Assembly: GCA_012961645.1 (NCBI GenBank)
Contig: DTYY01000248.1
Coordinates: 1-7,558 of the forward strand
Direction: 5' to 3'
Length of the DNA: 7,558 nucleotides
DNA from: Methanosarcinales archaeon
GTDB taxonomy: Archaea; Halobacteriota; Methanosarcinia; Methanosarcinales; Methanogasteraceae
Below, piece after piece: positions 5,796 through 7,558 of the stretch (the first letter of the stretch is position 1; each line of letters begins with the position of its first letter). The notes beneath the pieces were generated by a model. That model was not told the origin of the DNA, made no database searches, and saw nothing but the letters and a program-made list of their open reading frames with translations. The position numbers were made by a program, and so were the translations under genes.

Positions 5796-5813
5796 CCTGG
5801 AAAATTTTTCAGG
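5796..5813. repeat. 18-base near-perfect palindrome after the MFS gene
   Basis: CCTGGAAAATTTTTCAGG pairs with itself over 9 bases per arm with one G-T mismatch and no loop. It lies between the MFS stop and the tgtA TATA box (17 bases before it), so it is a candidate operator, or less likely a terminator because no T-run follows. Confidence 0.45.
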
Positions 5814-5830
5814 TGAGTTACCAGAAAGAC

Positions 5831-5838
5831 TATAAAAG
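5831..5838 (+). promoter_or_regulatory. TATA box of tgtA, predicting a leaderless mRNA
   Basis: TATAAAAG is a near-ideal archaeal TATA box with an A/G-rich BRE just upstream. Its centre lies about 27 bases before the tgtA ATG at 5862, so transcription should start at or within a base or two of the ATG. No Shine-Dalgarno site is present, in agreement. Confidence 0.75.
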
Positions 5839-5861
5839 CCACCCGTCAAATCATTGTCTTT

Positions 5862-7319
5862 ATGCCTCACTTCGAAATCACGCACAAGGACTCAACCGGC
5901 AGAATCGGCAGGTTGTACACCAGGCACGGGAGAATCGAGACCCCGACGGTCATGCCTGTGATCAATCCGAATATACCGATGATAAGAGCGCCAGAACTTG
6001 CGAAATTCGGAGCAGAGATCGTCATCACCAACGCATACATCATATACCGAAACCCGGAACTGAAGAAGCATGCAATTGAAGAGGGTGTGCATTCCCTGCT
6101 CGATTTTTATGGCGCGGTCATGACCGATTCAGGATCGTACCAGCTCTCGGTTTACCATGATATCGAGGTCACATCAGACGAAATCGTCCAGTTTCAGCAG
6201 AGAATCGGCTCAGACATCGGTGTGCCCCTCGATATCCCGACGCCACCTGACGCATCGCACGAACTGGCAGAATCCGAGATGAAAACAACGATCAAACGAT
6301 GTAAGGAGGCGCGTGATCTAACAAAAGATTCTATGCTCCTCGCAGGACCGGTGCAGGGCGCAAACTACCCTGATCTGCGGTACGAATGCGCATGTACACT
6401 CTCTAAAATCAGGTTTGACGTCTACCCGATAGGCGCGGTCGTGCCGCTGCTCACGAATTACCGGTTCGCCGAGATGGTGGACGTGATCGTCGCATCGAAG
6501 AAGGGGCTTTCTCCGGCAGCACCAGTCCATCTCTTTGGCGCGGGGCATCCTGCGATGTTCGCGCTTGCGGTTGCACTCGGCTGTGATCTCTTCGATTCTG
6601 CTGCTTATGCACTCTATGCAAGGGACGGGCGGTATCTCACCGCCGAAGGGACATACCATCTGAGCGATCTCCAGTATCTCCCGTGCTCCTGTCCGGTATG
6701 TACGTCATACACCGCAGAGGAGTTAAGAGACGAACTCAGGAGTGAAAACTACATTTCGCTTGCAAAACACAATCTTTATGCAACATTCACAGAAATCAAT
6801 CTCATAAAACAGTGTATCGTTGAAGGCAACCTCTGGGAACTCGTTGAACGCAGGTGCAGAGCGCATCCGAGGTTGCTTGAGGGGCTAAAGCGTGCGACTG
6901 GCCATGCTGAATGGATCGAGCGGTTCGATCCGGTTCGGAAATCGACGTTCTTCTACTGCGGAAGCGAATCCGCGTACCGCGCAGAGGTTCTCAGGTGCCG
7001 GGAGCGACTTGATCGGTTCGACCTCTGCGGCACGGTGCTCATCCGCACACGAAAGATCAAAGGGGAGGATCGGTTCGATCATGTGCTAAACCTGAAAGCG
7101 CCGTTTGGTGCGTATCCGGTGGAACTTGGCGAGACATACCCGTTCAATGCGGAGGTGCCAGAGTCGTCAGAACCGGACTGGGAGGCGGCTTCGGTTGCAC
7201 TTGAAAATGTGCTTCGCCTGATAAAACTCAATCCGGATGCGAGATTTACGGTCGTCTGTGATTGGGAGCATCCGTTGATTGCGGATATCAGGAGTTGTGC
7301 AAAATTGATCGGACGATAG
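5862..7319 (+). CDS. tgtA: Archaeosine tRNA-guanine transglycosylase (ArcTGT), PUA-less form
   Basis: 485 residues. The enzyme swaps guanine 15 in the tRNA D-loop for preQ0, the first tRNA-bound step to archaeosine. The catalytic barrel fills about residues 1-345: TDSGSYQL (88-95, with D89 in the base pocket), GPVQG (162-166), and CDLFDS (241-246), in which D245 corresponds to the nucleophile Asp249 of the Pyrococcus enzyme. The zinc site is C275, C277, C280 and H303, with the same spacing as in Pyrococcus (279, 281, 284, 307). The remaining part covers the C1/C2 linker domains and then stops, about 100 residues short of the 582-residue Pyrococcus protein, so the PUA domain is missing. A split form of this kind is known in many methanogens and haloarchaea, with the PUA on a separate protein or on ArcS; none is seen here. 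It is expressed from its own strong TATA box, probably leaderless. Confidence 0.95.
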   Translation: MPHFEITHKDSTGRIGRLYTRHGRIETPTVMPVINPNIPMIRAPELAKFGAEIVITNAYIIYRNPELKKHAIEEGVHSLLDFYGAVMTDSGSYQLSVYHDIEVTSDEIVQFQQRIGSDIGVPLDIPTPPDASHELAESEMKTTIKRCKEARDLTKDSMLLAGPVQGANYPDLRYECACTLSKIRFDVYPIGAVVPLLTNYRFAEMVDVIVASKKGLSPAAPVHLFGAGHPAMFALAVALGCDLFDSAAYALYARDGRYLTAEGTYHLSDLQYLPCSCPVCTSYTAEELRDELRSENYISLAKHNLYATFTEINLIKQCIVEGNLWELVERRCRAHPRLLEGLKRATGHAEWIERFDPVRKSTFFYCGSESAYRAEVLRCRERLDRFDLCGTVLIRTRKIKGEDRFDHVLNLKAPFGAYPVELGETYPFNAEVPESSEPDWEAASVALENVLRLIKLNPDARFTVVCDWEHPLIADIRSCAKLIGR

Positions 7320-7340
7320 GAAAAATATTAGAATGCGACT
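7315..7340 (+). repeat. Copy 2 of the 26-base diverged repeat, upstream of the VIT-like gene
   Basis: This copy begins in the last codons of tgtA and runs into the spacer before the VIT1-like gene. It is 21/26 identical to 4371-4396. It contains the AT-rich stretch that also serves as the candidate TATA box. Confidence 0.4.
7321..7330 (+). promoter_or_regulatory. Candidate TATA box of the VIT1-like gene
   Basis: AAAAATATTA is centred about 29 bases before the ATG at 7355. With no Shine-Dalgarno site between, the mRNA may be leaderless or have only a few leader bases. Confidence 0.45.
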
Positions 7341-7354
7341 CTTAGATTACCACG

Positions 7355-7558
7355 ATGAGACATTCACTAAAAACGGGATTTAGCTTTGGTTTAACCTCTG
7401 GAATAATCACAACACTTGGACTGATGGTGGGACTGCACTCCGGCACTCACTCAGAGCTTGTGATCATTGGCGGTATATTGACAATAGCAATAGCAGATGC
7501 ATTTTCAGACGCATTAGGAATACATGTTTCAGAAGAGTCAGAGAGCAAGCACACACCA
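7355..7558 (+). CDS. VIT1/CCC1-like membrane protein (N-terminal 68 codons, partial)
   Basis: The frame opens at the ATG at 7355 and is still open at the right edge. Residues 8-27 (GFSFGLTSGIITTLGLMVGL) form a first membrane helix with the GLTSG-ITTLGL pattern seen in archaeal VIT1/CCC1-like proteins, and residues 35-54 form a second, ending IADAFSDALGIHVSEES. Characterised VIT1/CCC1 members move Fe2+ or Mn2+ across membranes; archaeal members are mostly untested. The cytoplasmic and C-terminal parts are outside the window, so metal ligands cannot be checked. It starts 35 bases after tgtA, preceded by its own AT-rich promoter-like element. Confidence 0.75.
   Translation, partial: MRHSLKTGFSFGLTSGIITTLGLMVGLHSGTHSELVIIGGILTIAIADAFSDALGIHVSEESESKHTP

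Noticed and set aside
7011..7080. Repeated GATCGGTTCGA near the tgtA 3' end
   Set aside because: The copies encode similar short peptides (DRFD) with the genome's favoured codons; spacing is irregular and no repeat unit is evident.

Overview
The window looks like chromosomal DNA from a euryarchaeon of the methanogen / methanogen-relative lineage (Methanomicrobia, ANME or Syntrophoarchaeia-like). The reasons are: an archaeosine-type tRNA-guanine transglycosylase without a PUA domain, an archaeal Trm5, a heterodisulfide-reductase-type CCG iron-sulfur protein, a KaiC-like ATPase, a compact MetE-family protein, and archaeal TATA-box promoters, several placed so that the mRNA would be leaderless. 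The exact taxon cannot be fixed from sequence alone.

Layout. The left 1.3 kb is transcribed leftward. It holds a MetE-family methyltransferase-like gene (1297 to 278) whose stop overlaps the start of a KaiC-like ATPase gene (278 to 1, cut by the window edge) as TAATG. A 409-base AT-rich spacer (1298-1706) follows, with divergent promoters and an unexplained coding-like stretch. The rest is transcribed rightward: a small S-adenosylmethionine decarboxylase-like pyruvoyl protein (1707-2099); an HdrD-type iron-sulfur protein (2325-3365) overlapping a trm5 tRNA m1G37 methyltransferase (3349-4365); a DHA2-type MFS exporter (4400-5791); tgtA (5862-7319); and the start of a VIT1/CCC1-like membrane protein (7355 to the right edge).

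How the genes relate. Two genes modify tRNA (trm5, G37 methylation; tgtA, preQ0 insertion at G15) but probably use separate promoters. Two look tied to one-carbon or AdoMet chemistry (the MetE-like and SpeD-like genes) and are divergently arranged. The HdrD-like protein is a soluble thiol/disulfide or electron-carrier oxidoreductase of unknown partner. No single pathway links the whole window, and I see no phage, IS element, CRISPR array, rRNA or tRNA gene.

The points most worth a second look are the MetE-like protein with a changed zinc site coupled to a KaiC ATPase, the SpeD-like protein that keeps Ser/His/Cys but loses the Glu before the cleavage serine, a start codon lying in the centre of an inverted repeat, a diverged 26-base element upstream of two membrane-protein genes, and a broken coding-like reading frame upstream of the SpeD-like gene.
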